Shown piece by piece: positions 51,406 through 60,536 of a stretch of DNA of 64,000 bases. The notes beneath the pieces were generated by a model that searched no databases, was not told where the DNA came from, and worked only from the letters and a program-made list of their open reading frames with translations. A program made the position numbers and the translations under genes. The stretch spans positions 62,001-126,000 of the forward strand of contig NZ_MDJD01000048.1 in the NCBI RefSeq assembly GCF_001747085.1. The letters are read 5' to 3'. Every line of letters begins with the position of its first letter. Position 1 is the stretch's first letter. The DNA is from Flavivirga aquatica (GTDB taxonomy: Bacteria; Bacteroidota; Bacteroidia; Flavobacteriales; Flavobacteriaceae).

Positions 51406-52518
51406 TTAAGGTTGGGTAGATTTATAAATTAGGCTTGCTGTTTTTTCACTTGCGCCTTTTCCTCCTAAAGCTTTTTCTAATTCATAGTAATCTATAAATA
51501 GTTTTTTACGAGTTTCAGGGTTTAAAATATGGTCAAGTTCTTTTTTGAGTCTTTTTTTATTGAAATCACTTTGAATAAGTTCGGTAACAACCTCTCTATC
51601 CATAACTAGGTTTACAAGTGAAATAAATTTTAGGGTTATGATGCGTTTCGCAATTTGATATGAAATATTACTACCTTTATAACAAACCACTTGAGGTACT
51701 TTGAAAAGAGCAGTTTCTAAAGTAGCAGTTCCAGATGTAACTAAAGCAGCAGAAGAAATACTTAGTAAGTCATATGTTTTATTAGGGATAAATTTAACAT
51801 TATAAGATTTTATAAAAGGCTCATAAAAACTATAATCTTGACTAGGAGCACCAGCAATTACAAACTGATAGTTTGGGTAATGTTCTAATAGATTTAGCAT
51901 AACAGAAAGCATTTTTTTTATTTCTTGTTTTCTGCTTCCAGGTAATAATGCAATTATAGGATTAGAACCCAGTTTGTGAGTTTCTCTAAATTTAAAATCG
52001 TCAACTTGCTTCCTGTCAGCAATAGCATCAATTAAAGGATGCCCAACAAATGTAACATCATAGCCGTGTTCTTTATAAAAAGGCTTTACAAAAGGCAAAA
52101 TAACAAACATGGCATCAATATCATGCTTTATAGCTTTTACTCTATTGGCTCTAGATGCCCAAACTTGTGGAGAGATGTAGTAATTAGTTTTAAACCCTTT
52201 TTGTTTAGCCCATTTGGCAATACGTAAGTTAAAACCAGAGTTGTCAATAAAAATAATAGCATCAGGATTGAATGTTTCAATATCTGTTTTGCATGATGAA
52301 ATATCTTTGAAGATCTTACTAAGATTCTTAATAACTTCAATGAATCCCATGAAAGCACGCTCTTTATAGTGTTTTACTAGTGTACCTCCAACAGCTTGCA
52401 TAAGATCACCGCCCCAAAATCTGAAATTTGCATTAATATCCACTTTTTGCAATGCTTTCATTAAATTAGAGCCATGTAAGTCTCCGGACGCTTCTCCTGC
52501 TATAATGTAATATTTCAT
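51406..52518 (-). CDS. lpxB: Lipid-A-disaccharide synthase
   Basis: A 370-residue glycosyltransferase (GT19) that joins UDP-2,3-diacylglucosamine and lipid X in lipid A synthesis at the inner membrane. It begins IIAGEASGDLHGSNLMKAL and has GFIEVIKNL, IDNSGFNLR, YYISPQVWASR, FVGHPLID, LLPGSRKQEI and TSGTATLETAL, the typical series. Length is normal. It is upstream of the NlpC gene by 6 bp and downstream of the small membrane protein and surE. Confidence 0.96.
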   Translation of the reverse strand: MKYYIIAGEASGDLHGSNLMKALQKVDINANFRFWGGDLMQAVGGTLVKHYKERAFMGFIEVIKNLSKIFKDISSCKTDIETFNPDAIIFIDNSGFNLRIAKWAKQKGFKTNYYISPQVWASRANRVKAIKHDIDAMFVILPFVKPFYKEHGYDVTFVGHPLIDAIADRKQVDDFKFRETHKLGSNPIIALLPGSRKQEIKKMLSVMLNLLEHYPNYQFVIAGAPSQDYSFYEPFIKSYNVKFIPNKTYDLLSISSAALVTSGTATLETALFKVPQVVCYKGSNISYQIAKRIITLKFISLVNLVMDREVVTELIQSDFNKKRLKKELDHILNPETRKKLFIDYYELEKALGGKGASEKTASLIYKSTQP

Positions 52519-52526
52519 TTTTATGT

Positions 52527-52811
52527 TTAGAAGAGTTTAAATATAAATGTAAAAACAGCTATAAAAACAGTAATTAATAGTACGCCTCTTGCTCTATAAT
52601 CTTGTCTTTTTTTTATAAAAATAAAAAATGCTACTAAATTTAAAACAGCACCTAAGCTAATTAGTTTTCCTAAAAAACCTTCATTAGATGCAGCTTTAAT
52701 TACTGTTGTAAAATCATCTCCTTGACCTAGTAAACTAGTAGCAAAAAATAAGCCAATAATATTAGCAATTAAGCCAACAAACATGCCTATAAAAATATCT
52801 TTTTTAATCAT
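52527..52811 (-). CDS. Small conserved membrane protein, function unknown
   Basis: A 94-residue protein with three hydrophobic segments (IFIGMFVGLIANIIGLFFATS, LISLGAVLNLVAFFIFI, GVLLITVFIAVFTFIF) and short charged loops. No named domain. It overlaps surE by 4 bp (ATGA) and precedes lpxB by 8 bp, so it is part of this operon. Confidence 0.75.
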   Translation of the reverse strand: MIKKDIFIGMFVGLIANIIGLFFATSLLGQGDDFTTVIKAASNEGFLGKLISLGAVLNLVAFFIFIKKRQDYRARGVLLITVFIAVFTFIFKLF

Positions 52812-53581
52812 TTAAAGTTCCAAGTATTTAATGTTTTAATATGTAAATGAGCTGTTAAGTCAAACTGTACAGGTACAACAGAAACGTAATGGTGTTCAAG
52901 AGCCCATTCGTCTGTGTCTTCTCCACCATCTAAATTAACAAATTTTCCAGTAAGCCAGTAGTAGTCTTTGCCTTGTGGCGTTTTTCGTTTATCAAATTCT
53001 TCAACCCAATTAGCTTTAGCTTGTCTACAGACTTTAATACCCTTTATGTCTTCTTTTGATATATTTGGTATATTAACATTTAAAACAACATCATTAGGTA
53101 TATTATGCTTTAATGCTTTTTCTGTGATAGTTTTAATAAAAGGTATTGAATTTTCAAAATTAGCATGCCATTCATAATCAAGTAAAGAAAACCCAATAGC
53201 AGGAATACCTTCAATTCCAGCTTCAATTGCTGCACTCATGGTGCCAGAATAAATAACATTTATTGACGAATTAGAACCATGATTTATTCCAGAAACGCAA
53301 AGGTCTGGCTTTTTGTCTAAAATCTCTCTAATGGCTAATTTTACACAGTCAGCAGGAGTGCCAGAACAGCTATATTCTTTTTGAGGACCATCATCAATGT
53401 AAACTTGTTTGGCGTACAACGTAGAATTTAATGTAATTGCATGACCCATTCCGCTTTGTGGACTATCTGGAGCAACAACAACAACCTCTCCAAAAGTATT
53501 CATAATTCTAATTAAAGTCCTGATACCCGGTGCATTAATTCCATCGTCGTTAGTTACTAGTATAAGTGGTTTTTCTGTCAT
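52808..53581 (-). CDS. surE: 5'/3'-nucleotidase SurE
   Basis: A 257-residue metal-dependent nucleoside monophosphatase. It starts with the metal-binding TNDDGINAPG (Asp12, Asp13), followed by APDSPQSGMGHAIT, SGTPADCVKLA, SGINHGSNSSINVIYSGTMSAA and a C-terminal VSVVPVQFDLTA, all hallmarks of SurE. It begins the minus-strand run surE-membrane protein-lpxB-NlpC-comEC. The divergent protease gene starts about 170 bp away. Confidence 0.96.
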   Translation of the reverse strand: MTEKPLILVTNDDGINAPGIRTLIRIMNTFGEVVVVAPDSPQSGMGHAITLNSTLYAKQVYIDDGPQKEYSCSGTPADCVKLAIREILDKKPDLCVSGINHGSNSSINVIYSGTMSAAIEAGIEGIPAIGFSLLDYEWHANFENSIPFIKTITEKALKHNIPNDVVLNVNIPNISKEDIKGIKVCRQAKANWVEEFDKRKTPQGKDYYWLTGKFVNLDGGEDTDEWALEHHYVSVVPVQFDLTAHLHIKTLNTWNFK

Positions 53582-53749
53582 TTATATTCTTAAATAAAGC
53601 ATTGCTAAAATACATATTTTCGTTAGGAAATAGCTAATTTCTTTAGTTTAACAAAAAAATACCAAAAAATGCTTATTACGGCATGGTTTTTTCTTTACTT
53701 TAGTGGAGAATATGTCGTGCTTTTTTTATAGGCAATCAAATTTTAACAG

Positions 53750-55903
53750 ATGAGAAATATTATGAAAAGGAATTATAAAGTTTTATTACTATTGCTACTG
53801 CTTGCGTTTGCGTCTTGTAGTTTTACTTCAAAAAAATTCAGTAACCCAGATAAAGATAAATTATTAATTCAAATAATCACTTTTGTACTAGATCAAGGAC
53901 ATTATAACCCAATAGATTTAGATGATGAGTTTTCAGAAGAGTTGTTTTTAGATTATATAAACTTGTTAGATCCAGCTAAAAGGTATTTTTATGACTCAGA
54001 TTATAAAGAATTTGAGAAATATAAGTATGCTTTAGATAATCAATTAAAAGTTACAGATATCACATTTTTTAATGTTGTTAATGAACGCCTTTTAAAGCGT
54101 ATAGAAGAAGCGAAAATTATTTATAAGGAAGTGTTGTCTCAGCCTTTCGATTATACTTTGCAAGAAGTTTTTGATACCGATTATGAAAAAAGCAGGTATG
54201 TAAGAAGCCCTAAGCAAATGAAGGATCGTTGGAGACGTCAACTTAAGTTTTCAACACTTTCAAATTATGATGAATTATATGATCAAGAGAAATTGGCTAA
54301 AGAGAAAGATCCGACATATGTTGAGAAAACTGAAGAGCAAATAGAAAAAGAGTCTAGAGAGTCGACACTTAAGTCGATAAATGTTTATTATAACGATAAT
54401 ATAGATGATTTAAAAAGAGAAGATTGGTTTGCAGGATATGTTAATACTATAGTTGAAGAGTTTGATCCCCATACATATTATTTGGCACCAAAAGGTAAAG
54501 AAGATTTTGACCAACGTATGTCTGGTAAATTGGAAGGGATCGGAGCTAGATTACAAAAAAGAATGGATTATATTAAAGTAGTAGGGCTTATTTCTGGTGG
54601 ACCAGCATGGAGAGGAAAGGAACTTGAGGTCGAAGATTTAATAATAAAAGTAAAACAAGAAAAAGAAAAATACCCTATTGATATTGTTGGAATGAGCATT
54701 AATGATGCTATAAAATATATTAAAGGCCCAAAAGGAACTAAAGTTACATTAACGGTTAAAAAAGTTGACGGTACTATAAAAGATATCGTTATTACCAGAG
54801 ATGTAGTAGAGTTGGTTGAGACTTATGCAAAGTCATCTATAGTAAATAAGGATAATAGAAAATTTGGTGTTATTAATTTGCCAGCCTTTTACGCAGATTT
54901 TAGAGATTATGAAAATATAAATGCAGCAAAAGATGTAAAGAAAGAAATTGAGCATTTAAAAACAGAAGGAATGGAAGGTTTAGTTCTTGATTTACGTGAT
55001 AATGGAGGCGGATCTTTACCAGCTGTAGTAGAAATGGCAGGTTTATTTATTAAAGAAGGGCCAGTTGTACAGGTAAGATCTTCTGGAGAAAGAAAAGAAG
55101 TTTTAAAGGATAAAGATAAGTCAATTGCATGGGATGGTCCATTGGTTATTTTAGTTAATGAAATATCAGCATCTGCTTCAGAAATTATGTCGGCAGCAAT
55201 GCAAGATTATAAACGAGCTATTATTATAGGAGGAAAACAAACTTATGGAAAAGGTACAGTGCAAAATGTTATTAGCTTAAATAAGATGTTAAGAAGTAGC
55301 ACCTCTACAGATTTAGGAGCTTTGGCTTTGACAACTCAAAAATATTATAGAATAAATGGAGGATCGGTTCAGTTAGAAGGCGTTAAAAGTGATGTAAACG
55401 TACCAGGTAAATTTAGCTTTATAGATGTAGGAGAAAAAGATAAAGAAAACCCATTGCCATGGGATGAAATTTCGGCAGCAGAATATACACCATGGAAAAA
55501 TTATTTTGACTACGAAAGAACAATTAGTAAGAGTAAAGAAAGAATGCGTAATAATGAGCAATTAAAGCTTATTGAGAAAAGAGCAAAATGGATAAAAACT
55601 AAAATTGATGAAACTGTTTATTCTTTGAATTATGAAGAGTATAAAGCACAATTAAAGTTTAACCTTGAAGATGCTAAACAATTTGATGCTATTTCAGAAT
55701 ATAAAACGAGTTTAATATTTGATTCTCATAGTTACGAAAAATCACTTTTTACAAAGGATACTACAGATTTAAAAGAGAAACGTAAACGTTGGCATGAAAA
55801 CTTAAATCAAGATGTTTATGTAGAAGAAGCAATTAATGTCTTAGAAGATTTAAAAACCTCTTATTCTATTAAAAAAGTAGCAGCGACTAAAGTAAGAGAT
55901 TAA
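53750..55903 (+). CDS. prc: Carboxy-terminal (tail-specific) processing protease, S41 family
   Basis: A 717-residue Tsp/Prc-type protease. The N-terminus is lipoprotein-like (LLLLLLAFASC). An N-terminal helical region (40-220), a PDZ domain (about 255-350, GIGARLQKRMDYIKVVGLISGGPAW) and the S41 catalytic core follow: LRDNGGGSLP, the nucleophile in NEISASASE and the general-base Lys in TYGKGTVQ, about 24 residues apart. The C-terminal DUF3340-like tail is present. It degrades periplasmic proteins from their C-termini. A second start (ATG 53762) is possible. Confidence 0.93.
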   Translation: MRNIMKRNYKVLLLLLLLAFASCSFTSKKFSNPDKDKLLIQIITFVLDQGHYNPIDLDDEFSEELFLDYINLLDPAKRYFYDSDYKEFEKYKYALDNQLKVTDITFFNVVNERLLKRIEEAKIIYKEVLSQPFDYTLQEVFDTDYEKSRYVRSPKQMKDRWRRQLKFSTLSNYDELYDQEKLAKEKDPTYVEKTEEQIEKESRESTLKSINVYYNDNIDDLKREDWFAGYVNTIVEEFDPHTYYLAPKGKEDFDQRMSGKLEGIGARLQKRMDYIKVVGLISGGPAWRGKELEVEDLIIKVKQEKEKYPIDIVGMSINDAIKYIKGPKGTKVTLTVKKVDGTIKDIVITRDVVELVETYAKSSIVNKDNRKFGVINLPAFYADFRDYENINAAKDVKKEIEHLKTEGMEGLVLDLRDNGGGSLPAVVEMAGLFIKEGPVVQVRSSGERKEVLKDKDKSIAWDGPLVILVNEISASASEIMSAAMQDYKRAIIIGGKQTYGKGTVQNVISLNKMLRSSTSTDLGALALTTQKYYRINGGSVQLEGVKSDVNVPGKFSFIDVGEKDKENPLPWDEISAAEYTPWKNYFDYERTISKSKERMRNNEQLKLIEKRAKWIKTKIDETVYSLNYEEYKAQLKFNLEDAKQFDAISEYKTSLIFDSHSYEKSLFTKDTTDLKEKRKRWHENLNQDVYVEEAINVLEDLKTSYSIKKVAATKVRD

Positions 55904-55910
55904 TTTATTT

Positions 55911-57005
55911 ATGAGTCATAAATCAAACTCACTAAAACAATTAGCGCTCCAGAAGTTTAAAAGAAATTTTTGGGGCGTTTTTAGTTTTTATTTTATTGTT
56001 TTGGTTGGAGTTATATCTGTATTTGCATATGTTCTTGCTCCAGATAATTCGCAATATGCAAACCAAATGCATTTAGCAATTCATTCCAAAAAGCCAGGTT
56101 TTAAGGTGCAAATGCTTATCATGCCATCTCAATTAAAAACTAATCAAGGTGTTTTTGATAAAATATTTTTCGGGAAAAAGAATGTAAATACCGAAATTCC
56201 AATTTCAGAATATCGTATTGAAAATAGTATTTTAACTTATAAAGAATATGCTTCAGACGGATTGAAAGGAACAGAAAAAACAATTAAAACAGATTTACTT
56301 CTTAATCATTCTCCTAAAGATTTTATAAAAGAAAAGTCTTTTCTATTTGGTACCGACAAGTATGGGAGGGATTTGTTGAGTAGGGTTTTGGTAGGAGCAA
56401 GAATTTCCTTTTTTATTGGTTTTGTTGCTGTTTTTATTTCGCTTGTAATCGGCATTTTTATGGGGAGCCTAGCAGGGTATTTTGGAGGTAAAGTTGATGC
56501 TGTTATTATGTGGATTATTAATGTGACTTGGTCTATACCAACGCTGTTGTTAGTTATAGCAATAACCTTAGCTTTAGGTAAAGGGTTTTGGCAAGTATTT
56601 ATTGCTGTAGGGCTTACTATGTGGGTTGAGGTGGCTAGAGTGGTGCGTGGGCAAATAATTAGTGCTAAAGAAATGCAATATGTTACAGCTGCTAGAGCGC
56701 TAGGTTTTAATGATTTTAGAATAATTACCAAGCATATTTTGCCAAATATAATGGCTCCAGTTATTGTGATTTCTGCAGCTAATTTTGCAGCAGCTATTTT
56801 AATAGAAAGCGGACTTAGTTTTCTGGGTATTGGTGCGCAACCACCAATGGCAAGTTGGGGAGCTATGATTAAAGATCACTACAATTATATCATTTTAGGA
56901 AAACCTTATTTGGCTATTATTCCAGGGCTTTGTATTATGAGTTTGGTTATGGCATTTATGCTTATAGGAGATGCTTTGCGTGATGCATTGGATGTGAAAA
57001 GTTAA
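55911..57005 (+). CDS. ABC transporter permease (OppC/DppC-like)
   Basis: A 364-residue inner-membrane permease. It has an OppC_N-like start (LALQKFKRNFWGVFSFYFIVLVGVISVFAYVLAPD), a periplasmic insertion of about 90 residues, then FGTDKYGRDLLSRVLVGARIS and the BPD_transp_1 domain with the coupling EAA-like loop AARALGFNDFRIITKHILPNI. It probably belongs to a peptide importer or related transporter whose other subunits are not in the window. It is 7 bp after the protease gene. Confidence 0.9.
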   Translation: MSHKSNSLKQLALQKFKRNFWGVFSFYFIVLVGVISVFAYVLAPDNSQYANQMHLAIHSKKPGFKVQMLIMPSQLKTNQGVFDKIFFGKKNVNTEIPISEYRIENSILTYKEYASDGLKGTEKTIKTDLLLNHSPKDFIKEKSFLFGTDKYGRDLLSRVLVGARISFFIGFVAVFISLVIGIFMGSLAGYFGGKVDAVIMWIINVTWSIPTLLLVIAITLALGKGFWQVFIAVGLTMWVEVARVVRGQIISAKEMQYVTAARALGFNDFRIITKHILPNIMAPVIVISAANFAAAILIESGLSFLGIGAQPPMASWGAMIKDHYNYIILGKPYLAIIPGLCIMSLVMAFMLIGDALRDALDVKS

Positions 57006-57046
57006 GTGTATAATTAGTATTATAGGTTTAAGAGTCTTTTAAAGAG

Positions 57047-57658
57047 TTAGTTTGCACTTATATCCATATTATTATTCAATCCATCAATATATTCTAAAAC
57101 ATCATCTTTACCAATGTCTTTAGAAGAAGAGGTAATAAAATAATTAGGCATGTCTTCCCAAGTTTCTAGAAGAACAGCTTTGTAGTTTTCCACATGATTT
57201 TCAATAGCTTTAGGTTTAAGTTTGTCTGCTTTTGTGAAAATGATTGAAAAGGGAATACTGTTTTCTCCTAGCCATTGCATAAACTCTAAGTCTATAGGTT
57301 GGGGTTCGTGTCTAATATCTACTAAAACAAAAGCAGTAACAAGTTGTTCGCGTAATCCAAAATATTGAGTTATAAATTTTTGAAATACTTTTTTAGAGCT
57401 TTTAGAAACACGAGCATATCCATAACCAGGTAAATCTACTAGATGCCAGTTTTTATTAATTAAAAAATGATTAATAAGTTGTGTTTTTCCTGGCCTTCCA
57501 GATGTTTTTGCTAAACTTTTTCTACTAGTAAGCATGTTGATAAGTGAAGACTTACCTACGTTACTTCTACCAATAAAAGCATACTCAGGCAGTCTGCTTT
57601 TTGGGCATTTAGCAACATCAGAATTGCTCATTACAAATTCAGCAGATTTAATTTTCAT
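57047..57658 (-). CDS. engB: Ribosome biogenesis GTPase EngB (YihA/YsxC)
   Basis: A 203-residue GTPase needed for large-subunit assembly. G1 is GRSNVGKSSL, G2 is in the GKTQLINHF region, G3 is DLPGYGYARVS, G4 is TKADKLKP and G5 is in TSSSKDIG. Length is typical. It is a single gene convergent with the ABC permease, 86 bp upstream of which on the same strand is a hydrolase gene. Confidence 0.95.
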   Translation of the reverse strand: MKIKSAEFVMSNSDVAKCPKSRLPEYAFIGRSNVGKSSLINMLTSRKSLAKTSGRPGKTQLINHFLINKNWHLVDLPGYGYARVSKSSKKVFQKFITQYFGLREQLVTAFVLVDIRHEPQPIDLEFMQWLGENSIPFSIIFTKADKLKPKAIENHVENYKAVLLETWEDMPNYFITSSSKDIGKDDVLEYIDGLNNNMDISAN

Positions 57659-57744
57659 ATTTTATCATTCTCAAGAAATCGAGAATCTCATTAGTTGAAC
57701 TTCGTTCTTGTAGTTTATTTAAAACTTAATAAGGGGGAATTTAT

Positions 57745-58509
57745 TTAAAACCCTTTACTTTGTAACCAATCATTTAGCACTTTGTTAAACTCTTCTTGAT
57801 GTTCCATCATTGGAGCATGTCCACATTTGTCAATCCAAAATAAGTCGGAATTAGGCAAAAGTTCATTAAACTCTTCAGCAACTTCAGGAGGTGTAACATT
57901 GTCATTTTTACCCCAAATAATACAAGTAGGAGTATGCATATTAGGTAAATCTTTAGCCATATTATGTCTAATAGCACTTTTAGCAATGGCTAATGTTTTT
58001 ATAAGCTTGTTTCGATCGTTTACGGTTTCATAGACTTCGTCAACTATTTCTTTAGTAGCAACTTTTGGGTCGTAAAAAACGTCTTGAGCTTTCTTTTTTA
58101 TAACTTCATAATCGCTACGTTTAGTATAACCACCCCCCATAGCGCTTTCATAAAGTCCTGAGCTACCAGTTATAATAAGAGCTTTTACTTTTTCTGGATA
58201 CAACTTTGTGTGGTATAAACCAATATGACCTCCAAGTGAGTTTCCTAATAAAATAACTTCGCTATATCCTTTAAATTCAATAAAATCATGTAGATAATTA
58301 GCAAAACTTTTTACATTAGTTTTTAGTAATGATTTAGTATATATGGGCAATTCTGGAATAATAATTTTATATCCATTAGAACTAAAATAATTGGTTACAG
58401 AATCAAAATTACTTAAGCCTCCCATAAGACCGTGTAGTACAATAATAGGGGTGCCTTCACCCGCTTCAATGTAACTATAATTTTTTTCTTTTTTTAAAAG
58501 ATGCGTCAT
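57745..58509 (-). CDS. Alpha/beta-fold hydrolase
   Basis: A 254-residue serine hydrolase: oxyanion segment VLHGLMGGLSNF, nucleophile elbow GNSLGGHIG, acid region IWGKNDNVTPPE and the catalytic His in CGHAPMMEHQEEF. It is widely conserved next to the dcw cluster in flavobacteria, but the substrate is unknown. No signal peptide. Confidence 0.9.
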   Translation of the reverse strand: MTHLLKKEKNYSYIEAGEGTPIIVLHGLMGGLSNFDSVTNYFSSNGYKIIIPELPIYTKSLLKTNVKSFANYLHDFIEFKGYSEVILLGNSLGGHIGLYHTKLYPEKVKALIITGSSGLYESAMGGGYTKRSDYEVIKKKAQDVFYDPKVATKEIVDEVYETVNDRNKLIKTLAIAKSAIRHNMAKDLPNMHTPTCIIWGKNDNVTPPEVAEEFNELLPNSDLFWIDKCGHAPMMEHQEEFNKVLNDWLQSKGF

Positions 58510-58724
58510 TAATCAGATTAGTCATTCATTAAAAACAAATATAGTTATTTCATTCATATTTCTACTATAATAATTCATTCTCAAAGTAAAAATTTAAAAC
58601 AGAGATATTAACAATGCAAAAGTTTAGAAAGAAGTTTGTTCTTAAGTTATAATTTCTATTGATACTCAATTTAGAGGATATACATCGATTAAAAAGATCT
58701 TTTAGTCAAAAATTTATTAACAAA

Positions 58725-58768
58725 GTGGGGTAATGTGGTAAAAAGTGGTAAATTTTTCAATATATTTG
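58725..58768 (+). promoter_or_regulatory. Putative MraZ operator and promoter of the dcw cluster
   Basis: Three direct repeats GTGG (58725, 58735, 58745) have an exact 10-bp period, the geometry of known MraZ boxes (TGGGN repeats spaced by 5 nt). Immediately downstream is TATATTTG (58761-58768), a full match to the Bacteroidota -7 box TAnnTTTG. Binding of MraZ here would cover the -33 region and repress its own operon. The region 58510-58724 shows nothing else. Confidence 0.65.
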
Positions 58769-58801
58769 AATGTTTAACGTTTTAATTCTAACGAACTTCA
58801 T

Positions 58802-59272
58802 TTGAGCTCATTAACAGGGACATACGATTGTAAAGTTGATGCAAAAGGCAGATTAATGATGCCTGTTGTAATAAAAAAACAACTGTCTTCTGTTTTAGAA
58901 GAAGGGTTTGTACTACGTAGATCGGTGTTTCAAAAATGTTTGGAGCTTTATCCAATGGCTGAATGGCAAATTTTGATGGGGAAAATGAACAAACTTAATA
59001 AATTTAAAAAGAAGAATAACGACTTTATTAGAAGGTTTACAGCAGGAGCTAAAATGGTTGAAGTTGATGTTAATGGGCGTTTGTTGATTCCTAAGGACTT
59101 AACTGTTTTTGCTAATATTTCAAAGAATATAGTAGTGGCTTCGGCTATTAATATTATAGAGATTTGGGATAAAGATTTGTATGAGGAGGTTATAAACGAT
59201 ACCGCAGTGGATTTTGCTGATTTAGCAGAAGAAGTTATGGGACAAGATGAAGAAGACTATGGAATATCATAA
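58802..59272 (+). CDS. mraZ: Transcriptional regulator MraZ
   Basis: A 156-residue DNA-binding protein with two SpoVT/AbrB-like repeats: GTYDCKVDAKGRLMMPVVIKK at the N-terminus and AKMVEVDVNGRLLIPKDL at about 80-100. It is the first gene of the division/cell-wall cluster and usually represses it. The start is TTG at 58802, before SSLTGTYDC; no nearby ATG gives a full domain. It overlaps rsmH by 26 bp, or by 14 bp if rsmH starts at 59259. Confidence 0.92.
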   Translation: MSSLTGTYDCKVDAKGRLMMPVVIKKQLSSVLEEGFVLRRSVFQKCLELYPMAEWQILMGKMNKLNKFKKKNNDFIRRFTAGAKMVEVDVNGRLLIPKDLTVFANISKNIVVASAINIIEIWDKDLYEEVINDTAVDFADLAEEVMGQDEEDYGIS

Positions 59273-60155
59273 TCCAGTATTATTAGAAGAAACCGTTGGG
59301 GGTTTGAATATAAATCCAGATGGAGTTTATGTTGATGTGACCTTTGGAGGAGGGGGGCACAGTAAAGAGATATTGAAACGATTAAGTGATAAAGGTAGAT
59401 TGTTTGCTTTTGATCAAGATTTAGACGCTCTTGAAAATGCACTAGATGACTCTAGGTTTACGCTTATTCATGAAAACTTTAGATATGTAAAACGCTTTTT
59501 GAGATTTCATGGCGTGAAGCAGGTTGATGGTATTTTAGCAGATTTTGGGGTGTCATCTCATCAGTTTGATGTGGCTGAAAGAGGGTTTTCTACGCGTTTT
59601 GAAGCAGAATTAGATATGCGTATGAATCAGCAGAATAAATTGTCGGCGTTTCATGTGGTTAATGAATATGATGAAGAACAACTTAAGCAAGTTTTTTTGC
59701 AGTATGGAGAGTTGCGTGCTGCACCAGGAATGGCAAAATTAATTATTGAGTATAGAAAAACAGAGCCAATTATAAGGAGTGAGCAATTGAAAACGGTATT
59801 GAAAAAATTTTTACCGCCACGGCATGAGAATAAAGTGTTGGCTCAAATTTATCAAGCTATTAGGATAGAGGTTAATCAAGAAATAGAAGTTTTAAAAGAA
59901 TTTTTACAACAAACACCAGAGCTTTTGAATAAAGGAGGGCGGTTAAGTTTTATATCATATCACTCATTAGAAGATAGGTTGGTAAAACGATTTATTAGAA
60001 ATGGAATGTTTGAAGGTGAGCCAGAGCGTGATATGTATGGGAATTTTGAGGTTCCATTAAAAAAAGTAAATGGATTAATAGTGCCTTCAGCAGAAGAAAT
60101 AAAAACAAATAATCGAGCAAGAAGTGCAAAGCTTCGAGTAGCTGAAAAGCTTTAA
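59247..60155 (+). CDS. rsmH: 16S rRNA (cytosine1402-N4)-methyltransferase RsmH
   Basis: A 302-residue SAM-dependent methyltransferase modifying C1402 of 16S rRNA. MEYHNPVLLEETVGGL, the SAM loop DVTFGGGGHSKEI, FDQD, LADFGVSSHQFD and the closing RSAKLRV are all present. The ATG at 59247 adds four residues; ATG 59259 (MEYHNP) is the more usual start. It is coupled to mraZ by overlap. Confidence 0.95.
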   Translation: MKKTMEYHNPVLLEETVGGLNINPDGVYVDVTFGGGGHSKEILKRLSDKGRLFAFDQDLDALENALDDSRFTLIHENFRYVKRFLRFHGVKQVDGILADFGVSSHQFDVAERGFSTRFEAELDMRMNQQNKLSAFHVVNEYDEEQLKQVFLQYGELRAAPGMAKLIIEYRKTEPIIRSEQLKTVLKKFLPPRHENKVLAQIYQAIRIEVNQEIEVLKEFLQQTPELLNKGGRLSFISYHSLEDRLVKRFIRNGMFEGEPERDMYGNFEVPLKKVNGLIVPSAEEIKTNNRARSAKLRVAEKL

Positions 60156-60200
60156 GGATTATTATAGAGAGCTCATTTAGGAAATAAGAAGCTTAAGGAA

Positions 60201-60527
60201 ATGATGGCAATGAAAAAAAACATCTATAACATATTAAAGGGAACTTTTTTGGTTAGTGATGATTCATTTAGAAGTTGGAGGTTTATTTTATTTGTATCGG
60301 GTCTTGCTATTGTTATGATTGCTAGTTCGCATAGTGCAGATAAAAAAGTATATAAAATAGCACGGTTAAAAAATGAAGTTAAAGAAATGCGATCTGCTTT
60401 TGTAGATGGTCGTTCTAGGTTAATGAAGCTTAAAATGGAATCGCACGTTATTGGTGTTATGAAAGAAAGAGGTTTGTCTCCATCTGTAATTCCACCAAAA
60501 AAAATAAAAGTAAAAAAACAAAATTAA
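60201..60527 (+). CDS. ftsL: FtsL-like cell-division protein
   Basis: A 108-residue bitopic membrane protein: a basic cytoplasmic start, one transmembrane helix (FILFVSGLAIVMIASSHSA), then a short coiled coil (KKVYKIARLKNEVKEMRSAF) and a basic tail. It corresponds to the FtsL position between rsmH and the division transpeptidase. Sequence is divergent, as usual for FtsL in Bacteroidota; assignment by topology and position. Confidence 0.85.
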   Translation: MMAMKKNIYNILKGTFLVSDDSFRSWRFILFVSGLAIVMIASSHSADKKVYKIARLKNEVKEMRSAFVDGRSRLMKLKMESHVIGVMKERGLSPSVIPPKKIKVKKQN

Positions 60528-60536
60528 AACGAAACC

